Assembly (NCBI GenBank): GCA_021781795.1
Contig: JAJXWA010000023.1
Span: forward strand, 1-37,950
DNA from: Acidobacteriota bacterium
Lineage (GTDB): Bacteria > Acidobacteriota > Terriglobia > Terriglobales > Acidobacteriaceae
Reading direction: 5' to 3'
DNA: 37,950 bases
The position numbers and the translations under genes are program-made. Below are positions 9,303-17,929 of the stretch, piece by piece; within the stretch, counting starts at the first letter, position 1, and each line of letters opens with the position of its first letter. The notes below the pieces were generated by a model. That model ran no database searches and was not told the origin of the DNA. It saw only the letters and a list, made by a program, of their open reading frames with translations.

Positions 9303-10010
9303 ATGACGATGAAACCTGCGCGCCTGCTGGATCAGTCCTTCTATCTCTTCATGACACTGCTGATCGCGGCCATTGTGCTCTTCGGCTTCAGCCAGACCGT
9401 AAAGCAGAACCTGATCGACGCGGAGCCGCCCCGTCCAGCCCTTCTGTATGCCCATGCGCTCATCTTTTGCGGCTGGGTCGCGTTCGTAATCGTGCAGTCT
9501 CTGCTGGTCCGGGTGCGCAAAGTACGATGGCATCGCACGGCCGGCTGGTTTGGGTTTGCGCTGGGCTGCGCCGTGATTGTCGTTGGCCTGTGGACAGCGG
9601 TGGTGATGTCGCGTTTCAGAATCACCCACTTTCATGGCAGGGGCGCGGTGCCCAATCTCGAGCTTTCGTTCTATGACATAGGCGCATTTGCTGTTCCGTT
9701 TGCGTTGGCCATCTTGTGGCGAAAGAAGCCGGAGTCGCACCGGCGGCTGATCCTGCTCGCTACCATTGCACTGACCTCTGCGGCGTGGGCTCGGTTTCCT
9801 CCCGGGTGGATCCCGCGACATTGGTTTTTTGCCGCATTGGACCTCCTCGTGCTCATGGGGGTGGCACACGATCTCGTCGTCAACCGGCGCATCCACCGGG
9901 TGTACATGGTTGGGCTCCCGGCGTTTGTGGTGTGCCAGTGCGCAACGATGTACATCATCCTGAGCAAGCTTCCGTTAGGGGTTCGGATCGCGAACGCAAT
10001 CCTGCGCTGA
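9303..10010 (+). CDS. Multi-pass membrane protein of unknown function
   Basis: This 235-residue protein has about six to seven hydrophobic segments, beginning FYLFMTLLIAAIVLFGFSQTV, with conserved-looking polar positions (YAHALIFCGWVAF, WHRTAGWFGFALG, ESHRRLILLATIAL) that could be haem-binding histidines. The pattern resembles DUF2306-like or cytochrome b561-like membrane proteins, but I cannot assign it firmly. The ATG at 9303 follows CGGAGCC; a second ATG lies at 9309. It sits 103 bases after the permease and is followed by two strong hairpins. Composition is less C-biased than the permease, so the two may have separate origins. Confidence 0.7.
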   Translation: MTMKPARLLDQSFYLFMTLLIAAIVLFGFSQTVKQNLIDAEPPRPALLYAHALIFCGWVAFVIVQSLLVRVRKVRWHRTAGWFGFALGCAVIVVGLWTAVVMSRFRITHFHGRGAVPNLELSFYDIGAFAVPFALAILWRKKPESHRRLILLATIALTSAAWARFPPGWIPRHWFFAALDLLVLMGVAHDLVVNRRIHRVYMVGLPAFVVCQCATMYIILSKLPLGVRIANAILR

Positions 10011-10033
10011 CCGGACAGATGAATGGATGCACG

Positions 10034-10067
10034 GGATTCCCAGGTCTCCTTAGAGACCTGGGAATCC
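10034..10067. terminator. 15-bp perfect hairpin, GGTCTC repeat relative
   Basis: Arms GGATTCCCAGGTCTC and GAGACCTGGGAATCC flank a CTTA loop, 23 bases after the membrane-protein stop. The inner part matches the GGTCTC...GAGACC repeat family of this window. It likely also serves as a terminator between convergent genes. Confidence 0.7.
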
Positions 10068-10155
10068 ACTCCCCTTCACCTCAATAGGATTCTCTTCATT
10101 TCAACTTGTGATCGTCGCATCCTGAGGATGCTTCTTTGTGGGCCCATAAAAAGTT

Positions 10156-10187
10156 GCCCAGGCAAATCCTCAAGGATTGGCCTGGGC
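10156..10187. terminator. Second hairpin between convergent genes
   Basis: GCCCAGGC pairs with GCCTGGGC and, inside it, AATCCT with AGGATT around a CA loop. It lies 28 bases beyond the stop of the minus-strand TIG-domain gene at 10215, so it probably terminates that gene. Confidence 0.6.
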
Positions 10188-10214
10188 TGTAAGTCTTCGA
10201 GGATGCCCGCAATG

Positions 10215-12374
10215 CTATTGCATCGCAACCGGTGTGACGTAAACTCCCGCGTTACTCTCTGTGGTAACTGGATCGAGCATGCTTGCCGTAACAACAAGCC
10301 AGTTCTCCCGGTGACTATCCCTTTCCAAACCGAGTGTCACGATGGAGGAACCTTCGGGTGATTGAGAATCCACACTCCACCCAGGCATTGCAGTGTCAAG
10401 CACTGTAAGAATCGGTGATGGTTCCGGTCCTTGTGCAAAGTAAATTCCGTCTGTCGTGCCAATCTGAGCTTTGAAAGCCACATCGAAAAGATTCGATGAA
10501 TGGCCTGCAACTGCTATGAACGATGAAGAGCGCCAGCGGGGAGGCTCCGCTACATCACCACCGTCGGAATCGCCCGTGCTGGGTGGGCGCCCAGAAAACA
10601 CCCAGTACACAAAGTCGTCGAACTCTCCCGAAGACTTGGCGACTGGGACTAGTGTCCCCTCCGAGAGATCATAGACAAAAATGCCTTGTTGAATCGGTAC
10701 CCGGGCCACATAGCCGTGCGGATACATGGCGTTGCAGGCTGCGAGCACGCTGGTATTCCCGTCCGTTGGACACCTGAGAAGTCGCGCTTTCTCGCCGCTT
10801 CCCCATGCACCCCAAAAGGCCACATAGCGCCCGTCAAACGAAAGCCCCTCTCCCAGCTTGTTGAATGCTGTGCCAGCGACTTCTCCGGGGACCTGAGATC
10901 CGATTCTGACGATCGGTGTCAGATCAGGGCGCGGAGACAGCGGAGCAACATAGATTCCGCCCAGGCTGGGAGCGTCTTCATTGTCCAGGCCCACAAATGC
11001 CAAGTGGCCGTCGCTTGCGCTGGGGGGTGCTGTTGAACCGAAGAGCACGGTGCTGTCGGGAATGCTGATGCTGGAATCTGCGATTAACTCAACAGGTGCA
11101 GCCCCACTCCCAGCAGACATGTCGCGATAGAACACGCCTGTCTTCCCCACGCTGTCCACTGTGTAATTTCCCTTGAAGACAATCTTCGCCCCATCAGCCA
11201 CCGCCGGCGATCCTGGAAATTGATCAAAGCGCGTTCCGGCTGGCGCACCCGGCACCTCGAAATACTCAAATCCAGAAACAACTCCAAGCAGATTGACTCC
11301 GGTGGCAAGTGGACCAGATGGATTGGAGAAGATCCCAGTGCTGCCAATCCGGGTATCTGTACCATCCAGAATGTAGTTCCAGACCGGCTGAGATTGGCCG
11401 CGAAACGCAATCGTATCCGAGCTCTTGTCAATCCGTGGGAAGGAAGGGAACTGAATAAATGTTGCAGGCTCCCCGTTGTACTGCGTGTTATTGGGTTGTG
11501 GTACCGCCATGCTGTTATCTGCAATCTTTGCAATTGGCTTTGCGTCATCAAACGACATGTCGCGAGAGTAGATTCCCACGGTTGGCCCCGACTCCCCCTT
11601 GCTCTGCCCCTTGAAGACAACCAGACCGCGCGCATTCACAGATGGCTGGTTATAACTGTTGAAGAGCCTCGTAGTTTCCGGAATGGCAGTCTTGTTATTT
11701 GCGACCGTCTTCCACGTAGCAGCAACCCTGCCGCGCACAACAAGGTTCAGAACGTTCGAGGTGCCCCCACCCTGAGGTGGATTCGTAACACTAATCTGGA
11801 TCGTTCCCGCCTTCTCCATTGCAGAACCAGGTAGAGACACTGCAATCACATCGGGCTGGATTGAAGTAGCAGTCAGCGTGCCCAGGGATAAGTCCCCACT
11901 TTTTACATTGACCAATGCCCCGTCGACAAAGCGCGCACCAAGGATGGTGATCTTTGTTTGTTGGCCGTCGAAGATGGCAGCGGTCACACTCGACGGCGTA
12001 ATCTCTGAGATCGAGGGGACCGGATTGTTCACGTAGAAAATCTTGGTGTTCGACTCTGCACTTTGTGGATCGAGCTTCACAACCTTGACAGCAACTTCGC
12101 CGGCCTTATTGATGGCAGTTGCAGGGACCGTGACGCGTATCAGCTTTGAATCTAAATAACTCGGCAGCAACAGTGCTGAACCAAACTGGACCTGCATGCC
12201 ACGTTTGAACGAGGAGCCATTCAAGGTCAACACAATGCTGCCAGTGCCTGCCACTGCCTGCCCCGGACTCAAACTGCTCAGGCTGAGCTTCGTTGTAGCA
12301 TCTCCATATCCCGTCACAGAGAAGCAGATGAGGACAATTGAAAGAGCCAAATAAGATCTCACTCCCTTGATCAT
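10215..12374 (-). CDS. Secreted IPT/TIG-domain protein with repeated beta-rich modules
   Basis: The product is about 719 residues. A signal peptide (MIKGVRSYLALSIVLICFSVTGYGDA) opens it. Two IPT/TIG-like immunoglobulin folds follow: LSLSSLSPGQAVAGTGSIVLTLNG (about 28-105) and PSISEITPSSVTAAIFDGQQTKI (about 112-210). From about 220 to the end there are recurring modules with GIYSRDMS, GVFYRDMS and GIYVAPL endings and NARGLVVFKG / ADGAKIVFKG / SDGHLAFVG cores, which look like beta-propeller or choice-of-anchor repeats. The start at 12374 begins the signal peptide; an ATG at 12395 with GAGAGGGG is an alternative. It is probably periplasmic or surface-associated; the role is unknown. It is divergent from the multihaem cytochrome. 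Confidence 0.75.
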   Translation of the reverse strand: MIKGVRSYLALSIVLICFSVTGYGDATTKLSLSSLSPGQAVAGTGSIVLTLNGSSFKRGMQVQFGSALLLPSYLDSKLIRVTVPATAINKAGEVAVKVVKLDPQSAESNTKIFYVNNPVPSISEITPSSVTAAIFDGQQTKITILGARFVDGALVNVKSGDLSLGTLTATSIQPDVIAVSLPGSAMEKAGTIQISVTNPPQGGGTSNVLNLVVRGRVAATWKTVANNKTAIPETTRLFNSYNQPSVNARGLVVFKGQSKGESGPTVGIYSRDMSFDDAKPIAKIADNSMAVPQPNNTQYNGEPATFIQFPSFPRIDKSSDTIAFRGQSQPVWNYILDGTDTRIGSTGIFSNPSGPLATGVNLLGVVSGFEYFEVPGAPAGTRFDQFPGSPAVADGAKIVFKGNYTVDSVGKTGVFYRDMSAGSGAAPVELIADSSISIPDSTVLFGSTAPPSASDGHLAFVGLDNEDAPSLGGIYVAPLSPRPDLTPIVRIGSQVPGEVAGTAFNKLGEGLSFDGRYVAFWGAWGSGEKARLLRCPTDGNTSVLAACNAMYPHGYVARVPIQQGIFVYDLSEGTLVPVAKSSGEFDDFVYWVFSGRPPSTGDSDGGDVAEPPRWRSSSFIAVAGHSSNLFDVAFKAQIGTTDGIYFAQGPEPSPILTVLDTAMPGWSVDSQSPEGSSIVTLGLERDSHRENWLVVTASMLDPVTTESNAGVYVTPVAMQ

Positions 12375-12640
12375 GTTCCACACTCCAAGGCTCATCCCCT
12401 CTCGTTGGTCCACAAGCAACGCTGCCCCGGCAAGCTTCTTCGCTTCAAGCGCCTGTCCTGTTGGGAGATGGCCATTGCCCGCCCCTGTCTGCACGCACCC
12501 GGCCAACTGGATTCAGATCGCTATCTTCCACATTCCATTGCAATGGGTCTATCTTCTTCAGACCTTTCGACCTTCTTCTCATCCCAGGGCGGGTCCGATT
12601 TCCTTGACGCGATGCCAAAACTTAGGACAGATAAAGGTCC

Positions 12641-12700
12641 GATGGCCGGGCGCCCCCCGATCTCGCCTCTGACACCGGAGAAACACCAACCCCACCACCC
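12641..12700. repeat. GGTCTC-type repeat copy in the TIG/cytochrome divergent region
   Basis: The block order GGCGCCCCCCGATCTCGCC, TCTGACACCGG, GAAACACCAACCCC matches the prmC and 14681 copies with a few substitutions that weaken the hairpin. It lies in the 551-base gap 12375-12925. That gap also holds the short palindrome GCAGCTTCAAGCTGC at 12731-12745. I see no convincing promoter or gene in the rest. Confidence 0.6.
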
Positions 12701-12925
12701 ACACGTGGGACAAGCGTGTTCTGGCACACAGCAGCTTCAAGCTGCAGGGGCAATCGCCAACCCTCAATTCGTGATGAACATCACAGACGGCCGCCATTCG
12801 CACTGGCTTTAATACCCCACAGACAAAATCGAAGTCTGGGCCCCTCGTTTCGCTCCTCCTGGGATGAGCGTGCTGTTCCTGTTCTCACCTGCCTTGCTGG
12901 AACCGCCGATAGGAGGATTTCGACA

Positions 12926-14626
12926 ATGAAGCGAATGGCTTCGCTCCTGATGTTGGGCACCTTGCTGGGTCTTGTGTCGTGCAATTCATTCACCGAGAGT
13001 GGAACGAGCACCGGCACCTCGCGGACCGAACCTTCTCCCACTGAACCTGATCCAACTCCGACTCCCACGCCCACCCCGACCCCCACATCATCAGGCAATT
13101 ACGTCGTGACCGCCTGGAGCGAACTGGGCATGCACTGCATCGACGGCAAGGACTACTCCATCTTCTCGGTCCTTCCCCCGTACAACACGCTCCACGCGCA
13201 GGTCATGCAGCGCGGCGATCCTCCAGCGCTGGTCTCCGGCGTTACGGTCACCTATCAGGCCATCCCCGATACCACCGGCTCCACCAACACCTCCAGCGCA
13301 GGCAAGACGAACTTCTGGAGCTACGTCCGTACGCTCTTCCTCGCCAACCCCAGCCCGGACGTGGGCCTGACCGGCAATCCCGTGCAGAGCAACACGCCCC
13401 ATCCCATGACCTATGACAGCGCGCTCGGCCAGTGGGATGCCACCGCCATTCCGACGATGCCCTACGACGACGCAGGGAAGTGGAACCCTTATCCCATGGT
13501 CAAAGTAGTCGCCAAGGATGCCTCGGGCAATATCCTCGCCACCACGACGGCCGTGCTCGCGGTGAGCGATGAGATGACCTGCTCCACCTGCCACGCCTCC
13601 GGCAGCAAGAACACCGCAGCAGAGCCAGCCTCCGGGTGGGAGAACAACCCCGATCCCGCGAAGGACGTCAAGCTGAACATTCTGAAGAAGCACGACGATC
13701 GCTGGGATATCTCGCCCTATCTGTCGACGCTCCAGAGCGCGGGCTACACCTACCAGGCGAGTCTCTATCAGACCGCGAAATCGGGCACGCCGATTCTGTG
13801 TGCGGCCTGTCATGGCAGCAATGCGCTGGGCGCAGCCGGCATTTCCGGCATCAAGCCCCTCACGCAGGACATGCACACCCTGCACGCCCCGGTCATCAAT
13901 CCGTCCACCGGCACCAGTCTGGATAACGCGACCACGCCCTATGCCTCCTGCTATCTCTGCCATCCCGGGCCGCAGACAAAATGCCAGCGTGGCGCGATGA
14001 ACCAGACGGCCTGCTACAACTGCCACGGAAATCTCACCGCGGTAGGCGCGGCAAACCGCGAGGGCTGGCTCGATCTGCCTTCCTGCCAGATGTGCCACAA
14101 CAGCAGCACGCGCTACCCCACCACATTTGCTTCGCCCGGCGTTTTCCGCACCACAACAGACACAACCTTCGCCACCAATCCCGACAAGCCCTCCGCGGGC
14201 AAGAGCCTTTATCGCTTCAGCACCGGCCACGGAGGCGTCTATTGCTCCGGCTGCCACGGCTCGCAGCATGCGGAGTACCCAACCCTCCAGGCAAATGACA
14301 ATGTGTACAGCACCGGGCTGCAGGGATACACCGGCAAGATCGTTGAGTGCACGGTATGTCACGTGAGCATGCCGTCCACAGCAACCGGTGGCCCGCATGG
14401 CCTGCACACCATTGGCCAGGCATGGGTCAGCCAGCATCCGCAATACGCAAACAACGGCGGCTACACCAAGTGCGCCTATTGCCACGGCGCCAATTACAAA
14501 GGCTCGCCGCTCTCTGCAGTTGCCACCACGCGCACCTTGAACGTGGAAGACAGCGGCACAAAGACCTTTGCCGCTGGTCACCAGGTGAGTTGCTACGACT
14601 GCCATAACGGCCCAACGGGAGACTAA
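12926..14626 (+). CDS. Nine-haem c-type cytochrome lipoprotein
   Basis: The protein is 566 residues. It begins with a lipoprotein signal (MKRMASLLMLGTLLGLVSC, lipobox LVSC), then a Ser/Thr-rich and (PT)n linker, then a beta-rich domain (about 55-210, starting YVVTAWSELGMHCIDGKDYS). Nine CXXCH haem-attachment motifs run from residue 219 to the C terminus: CSTCH, CAACH, CYLCH, CYNCH, CQMCH, CSGCH, CTVCH, CAYCH and CYDCH. It is therefore a membrane-anchored periplasmic or surface multihaem cytochrome suited to electron transfer; the partner and substrate are not shown. No cytochrome biogenesis or porin gene is adjacent. AGGAGG at 12911-12916 fixes the start at 12926. Confidence 0.9.
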   Translation: MKRMASLLMLGTLLGLVSCNSFTESGTSTGTSRTEPSPTEPDPTPTPTPTPTPTSSGNYVVTAWSELGMHCIDGKDYSIFSVLPPYNTLHAQVMQRGDPPALVSGVTVTYQAIPDTTGSTNTSSAGKTNFWSYVRTLFLANPSPDVGLTGNPVQSNTPHPMTYDSALGQWDATAIPTMPYDDAGKWNPYPMVKVVAKDASGNILATTTAVLAVSDEMTCSTCHASGSKNTAAEPASGWENNPDPAKDVKLNILKKHDDRWDISPYLSTLQSAGYTYQASLYQTAKSGTPILCAACHGSNALGAAGISGIKPLTQDMHTLHAPVINPSTGTSLDNATTPYASCYLCHPGPQTKCQRGAMNQTACYNCHGNLTAVGAANREGWLDLPSCQMCHNSSTRYPTTFASPGVFRTTTDTTFATNPDKPSAGKSLYRFSTGHGGVYCSGCHGSQHAEYPTLQANDNVYSTGLQGYTGKIVECTVCHVSMPSTATGGPHGLHTIGQAWVSQHPQYANNGGYTKCAYCHGANYKGSPLSAVATTRTLNVEDSGTKTFAAGHQVSCYDCHNGPTGD

Positions 14627-14680
14627 CGGCTCAACCGCAGGTAGCCCGGGTGCTAAGGTTGCAAATCCCAGAATCAATAT

Positions 14681-14740
14681 GAGTGCGGCTGCCCCCGGTC
14701 TCGTCTCTGAGACCGGGGAAACCACCAACCCACCCCCGCC
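14681..14740. repeat. GGTCTC...GAGACC hairpin repeat, clearest intergenic copy
   Basis: The core CCCCGGTCTC-GTCTCT-GAGACCGGGG-type hairpin (14695-14718) is followed by AAACCACCAACCC. Directly after, 14751-14785 carries direct repeats of GCTGAAAGCTGA-like units. Both lie between the cytochrome and the sugar kinase, a 596-base gap. Confidence 0.65.
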
Positions 14741-14900
14741 ACCTGACAACCTGAAAGCTGACGGCTGAAAGCTGAATGCTGCTTTGCTGCCCGTCAAGCC
14801 CCTCCATACAAACTTTTCTCCGACTCCCTCATTCCATTCATCAAAAAAGTTCTGCCGTTTTGCATGTTATTTCCCGCAAACGCGCATACTAATTACATCA

Positions 14901-14940
14901 GCCTGAGATCCGCGCCCACAGCCCGCGTCTCAGGCATTTT
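14901..14940 (+). terminator. Rho-independent terminator-like hairpin
   Basis: GCCTGAGA and TCTCAGGC enclose a second short CGCG/CGCG stem, followed by ATTTTCATTT. It is about 275 bases downstream of the cytochrome gene and probably ends its transcript. The rest of the gap to 15222 is pyrimidine-rich, with no other gene seen. Confidence 0.55.
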
Positions 14941-15210
14941 CATTTCCGGAGCCCCGCGCCGTGCCAACCCGCTTCGCAGTCACGCACGCATCCATCCCCG
15001 CCCGCATGGCCCGCCCTCTCCGTCTCCACGTCCACTCCCGCCAGCCGAAATATGCCCCCCACCCCCCTAAATTTATTTGCACTTTCCCACATTTTCCTTG
15101 CGTGTTTTCGCCGAGCAGGTTTTCGCTTTTCTTTGCTTTTCTCGCCTCAATACCGGCACCTGGCGCACTGACCCCGCGTAGCGACAGCCAGGCCGTCAGG
15201 CCCGCGCCGT

Positions 15211-15216
15211 TACAAT
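15211..15216 (+). promoter_or_regulatory. Possible -10 box immediately before the kinase start
   Basis: TACAAT ends seven bases before the ATG at 15223, and no Shine-Dalgarno-like sequence is visible between them. If used, transcription would start at or near the A of the ATG, giving a leaderless mRNA. No good -35 hexamer is visible at 17 bases, so this is tentative. Confidence 0.3.
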
Positions 15217-15222
15217 ACCTCA

Positions 15223-16161
15223 ATGACCAAGCCGTCACTGGTGGACCTTGTCGGCGTGGGCCTCAACGCCACAGACACGCTCATCCCGCTCGCCGCCTTT
15301 CCTGAGCGCGGCTCCAAGGTCCGGTTCACGCAGGCCTCCATCCAGCCCGGCGGCCAGGCTGCCACCACCGTACTCGCCTGCCAGCTCTGGGGACTCGCCA
15401 CACGCTACGTCGGCAAGCTCGGCGACGATCAAGCCGCGGCACTCCACCGCAGCGCCTTCGCACGCGCCGGCGTTGATGCGCGCCTCGTCACCGTGCCCGG
15501 CGCCGCCAGCCCGCAATCCGTCATCCTCGTCGATGAGGGCGGCGAGCGCACCGTGCTCAATCAGCGCAACCCCCGCGTGCAGCTCACGCCCGCCGACCTC
15601 GAGCGCGACTGGATTACCCAGGCCCGCGCCCTTCACGTCGACGGACTCGAAATCGCCGCCGCCACCCTCGCCACACGCTGGGCGCGCGAGGCCGGCATTC
15701 CCACCATCGCCGACCTCGATGAGCTCTACCCCGGCATCGAAGACCTCATCGCCAACATCGATTACCTCATCGTCAGCCGCGACTTCCCTACCGCGCTCAC
15801 CGGCGAGCGCAACCTCGAGCAGGCTCTGCGTACGCTCATGCGCCGCTACGGATCCACGCTCACCGCCGCGACCCTCGGCCACGAAGGCGTCCTCGCCTGG
15901 GACGGCGAGCGTCTGCATCATCGCCCCGCCTACCAGGTCCATGTCGCAGACACCACCGGCGCCGGCGACATCTTCCACGCCGGCTTCATCTATGGCCTGC
16001 TGCAGGGCTGGCCCCTCACCCGCCAGCTCGACTTCGCCTGCGCCGCCGCCGCGCTCAACTGTACCGCCCAGGGCGCCCGCGGCCACATCGGCAGCGTCGC
16101 CGAGATCGAGTCCCTCATGGCCACCGCCCCGCGTTATGTCGCAGCGCCCGCTCTCGATTGA
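15223..16161 (+). CDS. PfkB-family sugar kinase
   Basis: This 312-residue cytoplasmic kinase of the ribokinase/PfkB family transfers phosphate from ATP to a sugar or nucleoside. The N-terminal substrate motif (QPGGQAATTVLACQLWGL, about 41-58) and the C-terminal signature DTTGAGDIFHAGF with catalytic Asp249 are intact. Substrate specificity cannot be told; ribokinase, fructokinase and KDG kinase share these motifs. The start ATG has no evident ribosome binding site (see the TACAAT note). It lies 109 bases upstream of a secreted alpha-galactosidase, so it may act on a sugar released by that enzyme, although galactose itself is usually handled by GHMP-family kinases. Confidence 0.88.
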   Translation: MTKPSLVDLVGVGLNATDTLIPLAAFPERGSKVRFTQASIQPGGQAATTVLACQLWGLATRYVGKLGDDQAAALHRSAFARAGVDARLVTVPGAASPQSVILVDEGGERTVLNQRNPRVQLTPADLERDWITQARALHVDGLEIAAATLATRWAREAGIPTIADLDELYPGIEDLIANIDYLIVSRDFPTALTGERNLEQALRTLMRRYGSTLTAATLGHEGVLAWDGERLHHRPAYQVHVADTTGAGDIFHAGFIYGLLQGWPLTRQLDFACAAAALNCTAQGARGHIGSVAEIESLMATAPRYVAAPALD

Positions 16162-16238
16162 ACACCCCTCGCGCCCGCGGTCTTGCGCAGCTTTCCATTG
16201 CCCAACCTGCCCTCGCGGGCTTACCATTCAGGCGCACT

Positions 16239-16252
16239 TGAAATCGTTTTCA
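16239..16252. promoter_or_regulatory. LacI-type operator candidate before the alpha-galactosidase
   Basis: TGAAATCGTTTTCA has matching half-sites TGAAA/TTTCA around a central CG, the architecture of LacI-family operators. It ends 18 bases before the GH27 ATG and overlaps the AGGAAGG ribosome binding region, so binding there would block expression. Confidence 0.45.
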
Positions 16253-16270
16253 GGAAGGTCCCCAAAAACC

Positions 16271-17488
16271 ATGCGTCTCCCTGCCTCCCTCGCCGCTCTC
16301 GCTGCCGCTTTCACGCTTTGCGCCTTCTCGTTTGCCCCGTCCGCCGGTGCGCAGCCCTCATCGCCGCAGGTGGCCGCCACACCGCCCATGGGCTGGAACA
16401 GTTGGAACTACTTCGCCGAACGCGTCACCGACAAGGACATCCGCGCCGCCGCCGACGAAATCGTCGCCACCGGCATGAAAGACGCCGGCTACATCTACAT
16501 CAATATTGATGACACGTGGGAGGGCGAGCGCGACGCCAGCGGCGAGTTGCACACCAACTCCAAATTCCCAGACATGAAGGCGCTCGCCGACTACGTCCAC
16601 TCCAAAGGCCTCAAGATTGGCATCTACTCCGGCCCCGGCACCAAAACCTGCGGCGGCTATGCTGCCTCGCTCGGCCATGAAGAGCAGGACGCCAAAATGT
16701 ACGCTGCCTGGGGCATCGACTACCTCAAGTACGACCTCTGCAGCTTCATCCCCGACGTCATGCAGAAGCAAGCCCCCCACGATGAAGCCGCGCAGATGCG
16801 CCTCATGCACGACGCCTACGCCAAGATGGGCAAAGCGCTCCAGTCCACCGGCCGCCCCATCGTCTACTCGCTCTGCCAGTACGGCTGGGATTCGCCCTGG
16901 GAATGGGCCCCCGCGCTCGGCGGCAATTCCTGGCGCACCACCGGCGACATCAACGCTCACTGGGACCGCATCTACGTCCTACTCGAGCAGCAGGCAGGGC
17001 TAGAGAAATACGCCGGTCCCGGCCACTGGAACGATCCCGACATGCTTGAAGTGGGCAACGGCAAGCTCACCCTCGCCGAGAATCGCGCGCACTTCTCCAT
17101 GTGGGCCATGCTCGCCTCGCCGCTGCTCGCCGGCAACGACCTGCCCAATATGAAGCCTGAGATTAAGGCCATCCTCACCAACCGCGACGTCATCGCCATC
17201 GATCAGGACGCGCTCGGCCAGCAGGCCAGCCGCATCTACGCCGACGGTGAAGTCGAAGTCTGGGCGCGGCATCTGTCCGGCGGAGCCATGGCCGTCGCCA
17301 TCCTCAACGCAGGCAGCGACCGCGTCTCCACGCATCCCTTCCACCTCGACCTTGCCAAGCTCGGTCTCCACGGCGCGCAGCAGAGCAAAGATCTCTGGAC
17401 CGGCCAGTCTGTCACGCTCACGCAGAACATGCCCATCACTCTGCCCAGCCACGACATCCTGCTCGTCCGCATCGCCTCGCCAAAGTAG
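16271..17488 (+). CDS. Secreted alpha-galactosidase, glycoside hydrolase family 27
   Basis: The enzyme is 405 residues with a signal peptide ending near AGAQ (residue 28), followed by the canonical GH27 start TPPMGWNSWNYF. Family landmarks are YINIDDTW (76-83), the nucleophile Asp155 in YLKYDLC, the acid/base Asp226 in SWRTTGDI, and GHWNDPDMLEVGNG. A C-terminal beta-sandwich ends the protein. It should release terminal alpha-D-galactose (or N-acetylgalactosamine or arabinopyranose in relatives) outside the cytoplasm. ATG at 16271 begins the signal peptide; AGGAAGG lies 12 bases upstream. It probably forms a unit with the preceding kinase and ends at the hairpin at 17510. Confidence 0.93.
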   Translation: MRLPASLAALAAAFTLCAFSFAPSAGAQPSSPQVAATPPMGWNSWNYFAERVTDKDIRAAADEIVATGMKDAGYIYINIDDTWEGERDASGELHTNSKFPDMKALADYVHSKGLKIGIYSGPGTKTCGGYAASLGHEEQDAKMYAAWGIDYLKYDLCSFIPDVMQKQAPHDEAAQMRLMHDAYAKMGKALQSTGRPIVYSLCQYGWDSPWEWAPALGGNSWRTTGDINAHWDRIYVLLEQQAGLEKYAGPGHWNDPDMLEVGNGKLTLAENRAHFSMWAMLASPLLAGNDLPNMKPEIKAILTNRDVIAIDQDALGQQASRIYADGEVEVWARHLSGGAMAVAILNAGSDRVSTHPFHLDLAKLGLHGAQQSKDLWTGQSVTLTQNMPITLPSHDILLVRIASPK

Positions 17489-17509
17489 GGCACAACCCCG
17501 TTTGCAGTG

Positions 17510-17545
17510 CCGCCTCGCCCCACCTGGAGCGAGGCGGATTTGTCT
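17510..17545 (+). terminator. Terminator hairpin after alpha-galactosidase
   Basis: Nine-base arms CCGCCTCGC (17510-17518) and GCGAGGCGG (17529-17537) are followed by ATTTGTCTT. It lies 22 bases after the GH27 stop. The following gap to 17929 is AT-richer and contains an inverted repeat TTGCAT-AGA-ATGCAA (17627-17641); I see no gene or certain promoter there. Confidence 0.65.
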
Positions 17546-17929
17546 TCATCTTCCTGGTCGACAACTCCTCTTGCGCCAGCACCTCGGTCCTCGCCCCCCT
17601 CGCGAATCACCCCACTTCCCCAAAAGTTGCATAGAATGCAAAACTACAAATCTTCACTATCGAGTTAGCGAGTCTTGATTGCTTCGTGACTCAACGGATG
17701 AAATGCGGGCTATCTTTCTTCTTCGTACCGAATAGCTCATTTGCTGATCATTGGCCTGTTTTGAATAACAAGGCAGCATCCAATTGGGTCGGTTTCGATC
17801 TTCTTTAGTTATCGTGCCCCCATCTCAGCAGCACCGCATTGCCTGGAATAACGACAGGCGGCATGGATCTTCTTGGTTTGTATAAAACATGCTCGTATTC
17901 TGCCGCGCCACAAAACGCAGGAGTACCTT

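Noticed and set aside
7718..9304. Minus-strand 528-codon frame opposite the permease
   Set aside because: Gly/Glu/Asp-rich low complexity with no motif; the permease on the plus strand explains the region.
13049..13091. CA/CC-rich tandem repeat resembling a satellite
   Set aside because: It encodes the Pro-Thr linker of the cytochrome lipoprotein and is explained as coding sequence.
15248..16270. N-terminal extension of the GH27 frame over the kinase gene
   Set aside because: The extension is Ser/Pro-rich shadow sequence; the signal peptide and ribosome binding site place the true start at 16271.
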